Assembly (NCBI RefSeq): GCF_002906165.1
Contig: NZ_PPCN01000002.1
Span: forward strand, 310,001-374,000
Reading direction: 5' to 3'
Length of the DNA: 64,000 nt
From: Roseibium marinum
GTDB lineage: Bacteria; Pseudomonadota; Alphaproteobacteria; Rhizobiales; Stappiaceae
The first letter of the stretch is position 1; every line of letters begins with the position of its first letter. A model generated the notes under the pieces. That model ran no database searches. It worked only from the letters and a program-made list of their open reading frames with translations, and was not told the DNA's origin. A program made the position numbers and the translations under genes. Positions 46,161 to 54,923 of the stretch are shown here, piece after piece.

Positions 46161-46994
46161 ATGACGCAAACGCGCATCGACCGCCGTTTTAAAGCCTGTG
46201 CGGATGCAGGCCGGCCGGCTCTCGTCACGTTTATTACCGCAGGCGATCCGGATCTGGATACGTCTCAGGCCATATTGAACGCTCTTCCGGCGGCCGGTGC
46301 CGACGTCATCGAGCTCGGCATGCCCTTTTCCGATCCGATGGCCGAAGGCATTCCGATCCAGCTCGCCAACCAGCGTGCGCTGGCCGCCGGCCAGACCATG
46401 GAAAAGACCCTCGACATGGTGCGAGCGTTCCGCAAGCAGGACCAGGAAACGCCGATCATCCTGATGGGCTACTACAATCCGATCTATGTGCGCGATCCGG
46501 TGAAATTCGTCCAGATCGCCAAAGACGCCGGTGTCGATGGCTTGATCATTGTCGATATTCCCGCGGAAGCCGATGACGAACTGTGCATCCCGGCGCTGGA
46601 CGCCGGTCTGAATTTCATCCGACTGGCAACGCCGACGACGGACGACAAGCGGCTTCCCGCCGTTCTGGCCAATACCTCCGGTTTCGTCTATTACGTATCG
46701 GTGACCGGCATCACCGGCGCCGATATCGCCGATACAGGCCGGGTCGCGGATGCCGTCAACCGGATCAAGGGTCATACCGATCTGCCGGTTGCCGTCGGTT
46801 TCGGTGTCAAGACCGCGGAGCAGGCGGCCGTTATCGGCAAGGATGCGGACGGTGTTGTGGTCGGGTCGGTTCTGGTCAATGCCATTCGCGACAGCCTGGA
46901 CGAGACGGGCAAGGCGACGGACAGAACCGTTCAGGCGGTTGCGGATGTGGTCGCCGGACTGGCGGCCGGCTGCGACCGGGCCCGCAGGTCCTGA
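46161..46994 (+). CDS. trpA: Tryptophan synthase alpha chain
   Basis: This 277-residue TIM-barrel subunit cleaves indole-3-glycerol phosphate. The catalytic Glu is in [15 protein letters not shown] and the Asp in [48 protein letters not shown] and [13 protein letters not shown] are family blocks. It is separated from trpB by about 560 bp containing the trpB terminator and a small minus-strand gene, so it probably has its own promoter. accD follows 143 bp downstream. Confidence 0.96.
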   Translation: MTQTRIDRRFKACADAGRPALVTFITAGDPDLDTSQAILNALPAAGADVIELGMPFSDPMAEGIPIQLANQRALAAGQTMEKTLDMVRAFRKQDQETPIILMGYYNPIYVRDPVKFVQIAKDAGVDGLIIVDIPAEADDELCIPALDAGLNFIRLATPTTDDKRLPAVLANTSGFVYYVSVTGITGADIADTGRVADAVNRIKGHTDLPVAVGFGVKTAEQAAVIGKDADGVVVGSVLVNAIRDSLDETGKATDRTVQAVADVVAGLAAGCDRARRS

Positions 46995-47137
46995 TCTCGC
47001 CCCATTTGGCAATTGTATTAGCAGGAATTGTGGCGGACCCGATTTTTCCGCCTGTTGGTAACCGGAGCACTCGCGGGAAAGCTGGTCAAACGGATTTGCA
47101 CCTCCTCAAAGAGCTCAAAACAACGGACACGTGAAAC

Positions 47138-48100
47138 GTGAACTGGATCAATTCTATCGTACGCCCCAAGATCCGGGATCTTTGGAAAAAGCGTGAAGTT
47201 CCGGAGAATCTCTGGATCAAGTGTCCGGAAACCGGGGAGATGGTGTTCCACCGGGACCTGGAGGCAAACCTCTGGGTGATTCCGAATTCCGGTCATCACA
47301 TGCGCATGCCGGCGCGCCGGCGGTTGGAATCCTTCTTCGACGGCGGCCAGTACACCCGTGTCGCAACGCCTGAAGTTCATGCCGACCCGCTCAAGTTCCG
47401 CGACAGCAAGCGCTACAGTGACCGCCTGAAGGATGCCCGGTCCAAGACCGGTGACGATGAAGCCATCCATGTCGCCCAGGGCAAGGTCAACGGCATGGAC
47501 ATCACCACCGCCGTTCAGGACTTCACCTTTATCGGCGGCTCCCTGGGCATGGCCGTCGGCGAAGCGATACTTGCGGGCATGTTGAAAGCCGTCAAGGACA
47601 AGACCCCGTTTGTCATGTTCGTTGCCTCAGGCGGCGCCCGCATGCAGGAAGGCATCCTGTCCTTGATGCAGATGCCGCGCACCACCGTCGGCGTGCAGAT
47701 GCTGCGCGAAGCCGGGCTTCCCTATATCGTTGTTCTGACAAACCCGACGACGGGTGGTGTTTCCGCCTCCTATGCGATGCTCGGCGATGTCCAGATAGCC
47801 GAGCCCGGCGCGCAGATCGGTTTTGCCGGCCGGCGTGTGATCGAGCAGACGGTCCGCGAGAAACTGCCGGACGATTTCCAGACGGCCGAATATCTTCTCG
47901 AACGCGGCATGATCGACATGGTCGTGCCACGCCAGCAGATGAAAGACACGGTCGCCCGGATCTGCGGCATCCTCATGAAGCGGGAAGTCCAGCTGCCGCA
48001 AATGGCGCTCGAAGCACCGAAAAAACCCGAACCTGCGGCAAAGGCAGAACCCGTCGCACCAGCGGAAGCCAATGTCAAAGAGGTCGAAGTGGCCAAATAG
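47138..48100 (+). CDS. accD: Acetyl-CoA carboxylase carboxyltransferase beta subunit, without zinc ribbon
   Basis: This 320-residue subunit transfers the carboxyl group from biotin to acetyl-CoA, together with AccA (not in the window). Core motifs include [34 protein letters not shown] and [34 protein letters not shown]. The N-terminal zinc ribbon of E. coli AccD needs four Cys. Here only Cys29 remains, and the other positions are Thr32, Ile48 and Ser51. The tail ([29 protein letters not shown]) is Ala/Pro/Glu-rich. The surrounding fold ([21 protein letters not shown]) is kept, so this is a changed domain, not a truncation. Confidence 0.95.
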   Translation: MNWINSIVRPKIRDLWKKREVPENLWIKCPETGEMVFHRDLEANLWVIPNSGHHMRMPARRRLESFFDGGQYTRVATPEVHADPLKFRDSKRYSDRLKDARSKTGDDEAIHVAQGKVNGMDITTAVQDFTFIGGSLGMAVGEAILAGMLKAVKDKTPFVMFVASGGARMQEGILSLMQMPRTTVGVQMLREAGLPYIVVLTNPTTGGVSASYAMLGDVQIAEPGAQIGFAGRRVIEQTVREKLPDDFQTAEYLLERGMIDMVVPRQQMKDTVARICGILMKREVQLPQMALEAPKKPEPAAKAEPVAPAEANVKEVEVAK

Positions 48101-48140
48101 GCGCTCAGGCTCACCCTGAATTGTCGCGAAAGCGGCATGA

Positions 48141-49556
48141 ATGGATAAATTCGGCCTGCCCGCTTGTCAGGCGGCCGGTCATCTCGTAAACGCGTATCTC
48201 ATGCAGAACACGGGACCAAAGGGACCCGCGGAGGGCGCATTGGATCAAATCATCAAAATCCTCGACCGCCTGCTGGCCCTGCATCCCAAGGAGATCGATC
48301 TCTCGCTCGGACGCATGCACCGGTTGCTGGCCGCACTTGGCCACCCGGAAAAGCGCCTGCCACCGGTCATCCATATCGCCGGCACCAATGGCAAGGGATC
48401 GGTGACCGCCACCCTGCGGGCGGTGCTGGAAGCCGCCGGAAAACGCTGCCACGTCTACACCTCGCCGCATCTTGTTTCCTTCAACGAACGCATCCGGCTC
48501 GGCACGGACGGAAAATTTGTCTCCGATCCCATGCTTCAGGAAGCGCTGCAGCGCTGCGAGGAAGCCAACGCGGGTGAGGAAATCACGTTTTTCGAAATCA
48601 CCACCGCCGCGGCTTTCCTGCTTTTCGCGGAACATCGCGCGGACATTCTGCTGCTTGAAGTCGGGCTCGGCGGGCGTCTGGACGCGACCAACGTCATCGA
48701 CCGGCCGCTGGCAACCGTCATAACGCCGGTTTCCATGGATCACGAGAAGTTCCTGGGCAACGATGTCGCGGACATCGCCGCGGAAAAGGCGGGCATCATC
48801 AAGCAGGGCGTTCCGGTCGTGTGCGCGGCTCAGGAAGACGCGGCCCTCAGGGTGATCGGGCGCCAGGCGGCCCGCAACCGGGCCTCTCTCGAAGTTTTCG
48901 GTCAGGATTTTGTGGCTCTGGAGGATCAGGGCCGAATGACCTATCAGGACGATGATGAGCTGATCGATCTGCCCTTGCCGGTGCTGAACGGCCGCCATCA
49001 GGTCGCAAATGCCGGCCTGGCGCTGGCAACCCTGAAGACAGCCGGGCTTCTGCCGGAAGAGGCCACCATTGCCAAGGGCCTGAAATCGGTCAACTGGCCC
49101 GGACGGCTTCAGCCGGTCACCCACGGGCCGCTCCATGACCTGTGTCCGGACGATGCGGAAGTCTGGGTGGATGGCGGCCATAATCCGGGCGCGGGTATTT
49201 CCATTGCCGAGTTCATGGGTGAGCAGGAGGAACGTGCCCCTCGCCCGCTCTATCTCGTCTCCGGCATGCTGACCACCAAGGATCCGGTCGGTTTCTTCAG
49301 ACCTTTTCACGGTCTGGTCCGGCATGTCGGTACAGTGCCGATCTCCTCGACAAACACGGCAAGAACGCCGGAGGACCTTGCGGATCTCGCCCGTTGCGCC
49401 GGCCTGGAGGCAACTCCGTTCCAGTCGCTGGACGCGGCGCTCGCCGATGTGGCGGCCTGCGCCGCCAACGATGGCGAGCCGCCGAGGATACTGATCTGCG
49501 GATCGCTTTATCTGGCCGGCGAGGCTTTGGCGCGCAACGGTATGGCGCCGGAATAG
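48141..49556 (+). CDS. folC: Bifunctional folylpolyglutamate/dihydrofolate synthase
   Basis: This ATP-dependent ligase adds glutamate to dihydropteroate and folates. The P-loop is IHIAGTNGKGSVTATL and the Mur-ligase blocks are YTSPHLVSFNERI, FFEITTAAAFLLF, LEVGLGGRLDATNVI, SMDHEKFLG, NWPGRLQ and DGGHNPGAG. The frame allows 471 residues. The first about 20 residues are not conserved, so the ATG at 48201 is an alternative start. It follows accD by 40 bp, a common pair in Alphaproteobacteria. Confidence 0.95.
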   Translation: MDKFGLPACQAAGHLVNAYLMQNTGPKGPAEGALDQIIKILDRLLALHPKEIDLSLGRMHRLLAALGHPEKRLPPVIHIAGTNGKGSVTATLRAVLEAAGKRCHVYTSPHLVSFNERIRLGTDGKFVSDPMLQEALQRCEEANAGEEITFFEITTAAAFLLFAEHRADILLLEVGLGGRLDATNVIDRPLATVITPVSMDHEKFLGNDVADIAAEKAGIIKQGVPVVCAAQEDAALRVIGRQAARNRASLEVFGQDFVALEDQGRMTYQDDDELIDLPLPVLNGRHQVANAGLALATLKTAGLLPEEATIAKGLKSVNWPGRLQPVTHGPLHDLCPDDAEVWVDGGHNPGAGISIAEFMGEQEERAPRPLYLVSGMLTTKDPVGFFRPFHGLVRHVGTVPISSTNTARTPEDLADLARCAGLEATPFQSLDAALADVAACAANDGEPPRILICGSLYLAGEALARNGMAPE

Positions 49557-49608
49557 GCTGCCGGTCTACAATGCCAAAGCCTGCGCTGGCGTGAAGGAGA
49601 TCAGCTCG

Positions 49609-50871
49609 ATGCATCCGATGTTCAAGGCGCTGGTCCGGTTTGCCGGTCCTCTCGCGGGGGCCGTTGCGGCGGCCGCGACAGCCTTTGCGCTCACCGGGCA
49701 GTTCGAGACCCCTCCGGAAGAGGACCCGGCCGCCGTGCTGGACGGAAGGGAGCTCGGCCCGGGCTATGCCGTCCTGGCGCCTGTGCGCGGCGACGGCTTC
49801 CTGCGCATCTACCAGCTCCAGACGGATCTCGGCGTGGAGCGGATCGAAGGCGACGGCCTCCTGAAGCTTCGGCTGTCGGAGATTGCGGTGCTGGTCGGCC
49901 TGGAAAGTCTCAAGAACGATGCGAGCTTCGTCGATGGCCTCAAGCAGGCGGCAATGAAACCGGTCGAATTCGTCGAGAGCACGGTGACCGACCCGGTCGG
50001 CACGGCCAAGAGCACGGTCAGCGGCGTGGGGCGCATGTTCGGACGCCTGACGAAAGGCGTTGAAGCGGTGGTGAGCGGCAAGGGCGGCTCTCCGGCGGAG
50101 CTCGCCAGGTCGATTACCGGCCAGGCCCGCGCCCGGCGTGAACTCGCCGTCGACCTCGGCGTCGATCCCTATACATTCTACCGGCCGCTTTCGGAAAAAC
50201 TCGATGAAACCGCCAGTGTCACCACGGCGGGGAACTGGACTGTCACGGCGATCACCAGCCTGCTCCCGGGTGGCCTGATCGTGAACACGGCCCGCACGGC
50301 GGATGATTTCCGCACGATGATCGTCGACAGCTCCCCGGCCGAGCTCGAACAACGCACGGCGGAAACGTTGCGAAAGTCAGGTGTCGTGGAGGCGACAATA
50401 GCGAAAATCGCCGCCAATCCCTTCTTTACGGACGGGGAAAAGGCGTCAATCGCCTACCGGTTGCTGGCCATGCCTGGGGTTCAGGATCTTGACCTCGTCG
50501 CCGCCAAGGCCGCCGACGCCGACAGCCGTGACATCGCCTATTTCCAGCTCCGCCGCGTCGTCCTTCTGGAAACCTACAACAGGACCGTCTCCGGTCTCAG
50601 TCAGATCAAGCTGGTCTCCGGCATTCCTGTCGCCATCCGGCGCGACGGGCTGGCAGCCATTGTCATGCCGCTCGACATGGTGGCCTGGACCCAGACCGTC
50701 GCGCAGGCTTTTTCCGCCATGCATGAAGGCCTCGGCAGCCTGCCGTTTCCCCCTTCCGGTGTGGATTTCCTGATTACCGGAGACCTGACCCCCATGGCGG
50801 CGGAACGCCTCGCCTCCTTCGGCTGGTCCATCACCGGCAACTACCCGATGCCGCCGGGCCCGGTGCGTTGA
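49609..50871 (+). CDS. Exported or membrane-anchored protein of unknown function
   Basis: This protein of about 420 residues begins MHPMFKALVRFAGPLAGAVAAAATAFALTGQ, an uncleaved or cleaved signal segment. The rest is soluble, with helices rich in Ala and Val. Visible blocks include ELGPGYAVLAPVRGDGFLRIYQL, DPVGTAKSTVSGVGRMFGRLTKGVEAVVSG and a regular TPR-like C-terminal half. I recognise no catalytic motif. AGGAG nine bases before the ATG supports the start, over a GTG six codons upstream. It follows folC by 50 bp in the same direction, so it may be co-transcribed. Confidence 0.8.
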   Translation: MHPMFKALVRFAGPLAGAVAAAATAFALTGQFETPPEEDPAAVLDGRELGPGYAVLAPVRGDGFLRIYQLQTDLGVERIEGDGLLKLRLSEIAVLVGLESLKNDASFVDGLKQAAMKPVEFVESTVTDPVGTAKSTVSGVGRMFGRLTKGVEAVVSGKGGSPAELARSITGQARARRELAVDLGVDPYTFYRPLSEKLDETASVTTAGNWTVTAITSLLPGGLIVNTARTADDFRTMIVDSSPAELEQRTAETLRKSGVVEATIAKIAANPFFTDGEKASIAYRLLAMPGVQDLDLVAAKAADADSRDIAYFQLRRVVLLETYNRTVSGLSQIKLVSGIPVAIRRDGLAAIVMPLDMVAWTQTVAQAFSAMHEGLGSLPFPPSGVDFLITGDLTPMAAERLASFGWSITGNYPMPPGPVR

Positions 50872-50935
50872 ATAGGTAAGCCGGTACGGCGCGCTTTTTA
50901 GTATCAGGTGAAAGCAGGGTCTGAGGTAGACAGGA

Positions 50936-50973
50936 ACCCCCACCCCTAACCCCTCCCCACAAGGGGGAGGGGA
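50936..50973 (+). repeat. C/G-rich inverted repeat 2
   Basis: ACCCCCACCCCTAACCCC followed by TCCCCAC-AAGGGGGAGGGGA. It is an inverted partner of the copy at 51060-51098, about 85 bp away, between two convergent genes. It can pair locally or with the partner and may block read-through from both sides. Confidence 0.8.
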
Positions 50974-51059
50974 ATGCCGCCCAACCCGGAACAAACCAAT
51001 TGCTTCCCTACCGACGTTTCGTGATTTTCCGCAGCAACTGATCAAATACTGAGCGTGGT

Positions 51060-51098
51060 CCCCCTCCCTCTTGTGGGGAGGGGTTAGGGGTGGGGGTA
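51060..51098 (-). repeat. C/G-rich inverted repeat 3
   Basis: It contains GGGGAGGGGTTAGGGGTGGG, the reverse complement of copy 2, close to the end of the Ada-like gene. Together the two copies form a long-range inverted repeat of about 160 bp. Confidence 0.8.
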
Positions 51099-51143
51099 AT
51101 CTTTCTCCAGAACCGACGTTTTCCGTTCGATCCGGCGAATGCC

Positions 51144-52061
51144 TCAAACACACTCCAGCACCGGCCCGGACAAGCCGCTTTCCCAGCCGAGAATGGCGCG
51201 CTTGCGGGTGAGGCCCCAGTGGTAGCCGCCGAGTTTACCGCCCTTGGCGAGCACTCTGTGGCAGGGAACCACGAAGGAAATCGGGTTGCGGCCGACCGCC
51301 GTTCCGACGACCCGTGACGCCTTGGGGCTGCCGATGCGCGCTGCGACATCGGAATAGGTGGTCACCTGTCCCATGGGAATGTTCAGGAGCGTCTGCCAGA
51401 CCCGGATTTCGAAATCCGTGCCGATCATGACGATGTTCAGGGGCTGGTCCTGTTGCCATTTTTCCGGATCGAACACGCGGCCGGCATAACCGGACGTCGC
51501 CTCCTGGTCCTGAACATAGCGCGCCGCCGGCCAGCGGCCGCTCATGTCCTCAAGGGCGGCCTGTTCCTCGCCCGGATCGGCGAAACCGAGCCCGGCAAGG
51601 CCCTTGTCGGTCGCCATGACGAGAACCTGGCCGAACGGCGAGGGATGAAAGCCATAGGCGATCGTCAGCCCGCCGCCCCGATTCCGATAGTCGCCAGGGG
51701 TCATCGCCTCGTGGGTAACGAAAAGATCGTGCAGCCGGGACGAGCCGGACAGGCCGACTTCATAAGACGCGTCCAGAACGCTGGCTGAGTCCCTCAGAAG
51801 TGCCTTGGCGTGGTCGAGCGTGATCGCCTGCAGAAACTGTTTCGGCGTCAGGCCGGCCCAGCGCGAGAACACCCTTTGCAGCTGGATCGGCTGCAGTCCC
51901 GCTTCCCTGGCCAGTTGTTCCAGTGACGGCTGGTCGCGCCAGTCCCTGGTGATCCGCTCCAGTGTCCGGCGGACAACGGCATAATGCTCGGCGGCCTCCT
52001 CGCCGACCGAGATCGGCCTGGGGTCCGGCGCAAGGCCGGCAAGATCGATGGCTTTGGTCAT
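51144..52061 (-). CDS. AraC-type regulator fused to O6-alkylguanine-DNA alkyltransferase (Ada-like)
   Basis: This protein of about 305 residues combines an AraC helix-turn-helix part (about 20-120: TLERITRDWRDQPSLEQLAREAGLQPIQLQRVFSRWAGLTPKQFLQ) with a C-terminal methyltransferase domain. The acceptor is Cys267 in FVVPCHRVLAKGGKLGGYHWG, preceded by IPMGQVTTYSDVAARIG. It lacks the Ada N-terminal zinc domain that senses methylphosphotriesters, so it repairs O6-alkylguanine but cannot sense damage as Ada does. The ATG at 52061 fits the conserved start. The longer frame upstream has no support. Confidence 0.9.
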   Translation of the reverse strand: MTKAIDLAGLAPDPRPISVGEEAAEHYAVVRRTLERITRDWRDQPSLEQLAREAGLQPIQLQRVFSRWAGLTPKQFLQAITLDHAKALLRDSASVLDASYEVGLSGSSRLHDLFVTHEAMTPGDYRNRGGGLTIAYGFHPSPFGQVLVMATDKGLAGLGFADPGEEQAALEDMSGRWPAARYVQDQEATSGYAGRVFDPEKWQQDQPLNIVMIGTDFEIRVWQTLLNIPMGQVTTYSDVAARIGSPKASRVVGTAVGRNPISFVVPCHRVLAKGGKLGGYHWGLTRKRAILGWESGLSGPVLECV

Positions 52062-52156
52062 GTCGGTTGCTTCACTTTTTGAATTCCGGTCCGATCCTAG
52101 CCGCCGCCGGGGGCGGGCGCGACCCGATTTGCGAGAACTCGGGACTGGCCGCGGAC

Positions 52157-52618
52157 TTACCCCGTTTCCCGTTTGAATTCGCTTGGCGAAACCGCAGGTC
52201 CCTTGCGCGTGGTCAGAAGCAGATTGGTTTCCGTTGCCGCGATGCCGTCGATCAGCCGGATCCTGTTCAGCGCATCGTCGAAAGCGGAAAGGTCCCGCGT
52301 CGCGACATCGAGGACAAGATCCCATTTGCCGTTGGTGGAATGAATGGCCCGGACCTCAGCCATCGCGCTCAGGGCGCGGATCGCGGGATCGGTGTTTCGC
52401 CCGTCCACCACGACGAGGGTGACGGCGCGGATCGGCAGGTCCCGCCAGTCATCGCGCAGAACCGCGGTGAAGCCGAGGATTTCACCCGTCTCCACAAGCT
52501 TCTCCATCCGTGCGCGAACGGTGGCGCGGGTGACTTTCAGATCGCTTGCCAAATCGGATACCGATCTCCGGCCATCGTGGCGAAGCAAGGCTATCAAACG
52601 CAGGTCCAGATCGTCCAT
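52157..52618 (-). CDS. Lrp/AsnC-family regulator, probably of arginine catabolism
   Basis: This 153-residue regulator starts MDDLDLRLIALLRHDGRRSVSDLASDLKVTRATVRARMEKL (winged helix). A RAM ligand-binding domain follows (ILGFTAVLRDDWRDLPIRAVTLVVVDGR, WDLVLDVATRDLSAFDDALNRIRLIDGI, ATETNLLL). It is divergent from arginase and ornithine cyclodeaminase genes. Lrp-type activators of arginase (ArgR/PutR-like) are known in Alphaproteobacteria. An inverted pair of TGATCAATTG motifs in the shared region is a plausible binding site. Arginine or ornithine as ligand is an inference. Confidence 0.9.
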   Translation of the reverse strand: MDDLDLRLIALLRHDGRRSVSDLASDLKVTRATVRARMEKLVETGEILGFTAVLRDDWRDLPIRAVTLVVVDGRNTDPAIRALSAMAEVRAIHSTNGKWDLVLDVATRDLSAFDDALNRIRLIDGIAATETNLLLTTRKGPAVSPSEFKRETG

Positions 52619-52624
52619 TTTATC

Positions 52625-52680
52625 ACTTTGATCAATTGTACATATCAGAATGGTAATTATGATTACTCAATTGATCAAGT
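52625..52680. promoter_or_regulatory. Inverted repeat between AsnC-type regulator and arginase gene
   Basis: TGATCAATTG at 52629-52638 is inverted as CAATTGATCA at 52668-52677, with further matching flanks (ACTT/AAGT) and an AT-rich spacer. The region is the shared promoter of divergent genes. Spacing near 39 bp centre to centre, close to four helical turns, suits an Lrp-type multimer. Confidence 0.65.
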
Positions 52681-52746
52681 GACCGGATTTACTCCGCCGC
52701 GATATTTCCGCAGGATTGCAACACTCGGATTCAGGCGGAGAATGAT

Positions 52747-53688
52747 GTGAACGTTGCCAGGAAACAGATCGTGCTGGTCGGTGCACCCGTTGACGAAGGC
52801 GCGGGACAGCGCGGCTGTCTCATGGGCCCTGACGCCTATCGCACCGCAGGCCTTGCCGGCATGCTTGAGGCGCTGGGCCACACGGTCGCCGATCACGGCA
52901 ACCTTGCTCCCGCCGAAGTCGGCCCCCTCCGCGCTCCCAATCCGGTCCTGAAGAATTACCGGGCCTATGTCGGCTGGACGCGGGCGCTTCATGACAAGGC
53001 CGCCGGTCTCGGTGCCGCATCCGTCTTTCCGATCTATCTGGGCGGCGATCATGCCATGGCCGCGGGCTCGGTTTCCGGCCAGGCAAGGGCCGCGGCGGCG
53101 CGGAACCGTCCGCTCTTCGTTCTCTGGCTCGACGCCCATTCGGATTTTCACACCCTTGAGAGCACCGCCAGCGGCAATCTGCACGGCACGCCGCTCGCAT
53201 TCCTGTGCGGGCTGCCCGGTTTCGACGATCTGCTCGGATCGCCGCTCGAACACACGCTGAAGCCGGAAAATGTCGAGATTCTTGGGGTCCGCTCCATCGA
53301 TCGCGAAGAGCGCGACATGCTGCGCGGTCTCGGCGTCGGCGTCAGCGATATGCGCCGGATCGACGAGGAAGGCATCGCGCCGCTGCTGAGGCCGTTCCTG
53401 GAGCGGGTGCGGGCCGCCGACGGCCTGTTGCATGTCTCTCTGGACGTTGATTTTCTCGACCCGGAAATCGCCCCGGCCGTGGGGACAACCGTCCCGGGCG
53501 GGGCGTCCTTCCGCGAGGCGCATCTGGTCATGGAAATGCTGCATGACAGCGGCCTCGTGACCTCCCTCGATCTCGTCGAACTCAACCCTTTCCTGGATGA
53601 ACGCGGAAGAACCGCGCGTCTGATGGTCGATCTGGCCGGCAGCCTTTTCGGGCGCCGTGTCTTCGACCGGCCGACAAGAAGTTTTTAA
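52747..53688 (+). CDS. rocF: Arginase
   Basis: This 313-residue ureohydrolase splits arginine to ornithine and urea. The manganese ligands are in YLGGDHAMA, WLDAHSDFHT and SLDVDFLDP. The N-terminus (IVLVGAPVDEGAGQRGCLMGPDAYR) is typical of arginase rather than agmatinase. The start is GTG. It is followed directly by ornithine cyclodeaminase, giving a two-step route arginine to ornithine to proline. Expression probably depends on the divergent AsnC-type regulator. Confidence 0.95.
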   Translation: MNVARKQIVLVGAPVDEGAGQRGCLMGPDAYRTAGLAGMLEALGHTVADHGNLAPAEVGPLRAPNPVLKNYRAYVGWTRALHDKAAGLGAASVFPIYLGGDHAMAAGSVSGQARAAAARNRPLFVLWLDAHSDFHTLESTASGNLHGTPLAFLCGLPGFDDLLGSPLEHTLKPENVEILGVRSIDREERDMLRGLGVGVSDMRRIDEEGIAPLLRPFLERVRAADGLLHVSLDVDFLDPEIAPAVGTTVPGGASFREAHLVMEMLHDSGLVTSLDLVELNPFLDERGRTARLMVDLAGSLFGRRVFDRPTRSF

Positions 53689-53698
53689 AGGACAAAAA

Positions 53699-54784
53699 AT
53701 GCAACGCGGAACCATCGATCTGAAACCGTCCGACCTCGCTTACGTGCCGTTTGTCAGCGTTGACAACATGATGCGCAATGTGCGCGCCGTCGGTGTCGAA
53801 ACCTTCCTGCGCGGTCTGGCGGACTACATCGAACAGGATTTCCTGCGCTGGGAAAGCTTCGACAAGAAACCGCGTATCCCCGCGCATGCGCCGCAGGGTG
53901 TGATCGAGCTGATGCCGACCAGCGACGGCGAGACCTTCGGCTTCAAATATGTCAACGGACATCCGGGCAACACAAGCGAAGGCCTGCAGACGGTGACGGG
54001 TTTCGGCGTCCTCGCCAACCTGAAGACCGGCTATCCGGTCCTCTTCAGCGAAATGACCATCCTGACCGCCCTGCGCACGGCGGCGAACTCGGCACTGGCC
54101 GCGAAATACCTGGCGCCGCCGCGCGCGACCACCATGGCCGTGATCGGCAATGGCGCCCAGTCCGATTTCCAGTGCCTGGCTTTCAAGGAACTGCTCGGCA
54201 TTACCGAAATCCGCGCCTTCGACATCGAAAAGGCAGCCAGCTTGCGCCTTGCCCGCAACCTGCTGGACTCCGGCCTGAACGTAACCATCTGCAAGACGCC
54301 GGAAGATGCCATCGAAGGGGCGCAGATCATCACAACGGTGACGGCGGACAGGAAACGGGCCACCATCCTGACGGACAACATGGTCGGGGCGGGCGTGCAT
54401 ATCAACGCGGTCGGGGGCGACTGTCCAGGCAAGACCGAGCTGCACAGGGACATCCTTCTGCGCTCGGACATCTTTGTCGAGTTTCCCGACCAGACCCATA
54501 TCGAGGGAGAATTCCAGCAACTCGACCGGGACCATCCGGTCACCGAGCTCTGGCAGGTCTATTCCGGCAAGGCCCCGGGCCGCACCTCCGACGGCCAGAT
54601 CACCCTGTTCGACAGCGTCGGCTTCGCCATCGAGGATTTCGCCGCCCTGCGCTATGTGCGCGATCTCCTGCCGAAAACCGGTCACTTCGAAAAGCTGGAT
54701 CTCCTGGCCGATCCGGACGACCCCCGCGATCTCTACGGCATGGTGCTGCGCTCCGCCGCCTGCGATGACGACAAGGCGGCATGA
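53699..54784 (+). CDS. ocd: Ornithine cyclodeaminase
   Basis: This 361-residue NAD-dependent enzyme converts ornithine to proline and ammonia. The family (mu-crystallin fold) shows RTAANSALAAKYLAPPRATTMAVIGNGAQSDFQCLAF (nucleotide loop), VTADRKRATIL, GVHINAVGGDCPGKTELH and EFPDQTHIEGEFQQL. The ATG at 53699 has AAAGGA upstream. The longer frame overlaps the arginase C-terminus and is unlikely. It lies 10 bp after rocF. Confidence 0.94.
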   Translation: MQRGTIDLKPSDLAYVPFVSVDNMMRNVRAVGVETFLRGLADYIEQDFLRWESFDKKPRIPAHAPQGVIELMPTSDGETFGFKYVNGHPGNTSEGLQTVTGFGVLANLKTGYPVLFSEMTILTALRTAANSALAAKYLAPPRATTMAVIGNGAQSDFQCLAFKELLGITEIRAFDIEKAASLRLARNLLDSGLNVTICKTPEDAIEGAQIITTVTADRKRATILTDNMVGAGVHINAVGGDCPGKTELHRDILLRSDIFVEFPDQTHIEGEFQQLDRDHPVTELWQVYSGKAPGRTSDGQITLFDSVGFAIEDFAALRYVRDLLPKTGHFEKLDLLADPDDPRDLYGMVLRSAACDDDKAA

Positions 54785-54868
54785 GCCGGTACATGCGGTA
54801 CTGGGCAGCTTGCTCCGTCCCGGAGCGATGAAGATAAAATCTTCCGGGCAGAGTGCTTTAAATCTTAA

Positions 54869-54923
54869 GAATATCCATGTTGAAAGAACGCTCTTTCAAC
54901 GTCAGGTCACCTGAGGATATTCC
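54869..54923 (+). promoter_or_regulatory. Structured leader covering the ribosome site of the next gene
   Basis: GAATATCC (54869-54876) can pair with GGATATTC (54915-54922), which includes the GAGGAT ribosome site. Inside is a perfect hairpin with arms GTTGAAAGA (54879-54887) and TCTTTCAAC (54892-54900) and a 4-base loop. A palindrome CAGGT-C-ACCTG lies between. The nested stems could sequester the start region. This is a structural reading only. Confidence 0.6.

Noticed and set aside
47125-47137. CACGTGAAAC next to accD as a seventh parS
   Set aside because: Only the right half matches. The left half (GGA) destroys the palindrome, and it is far from the cluster.
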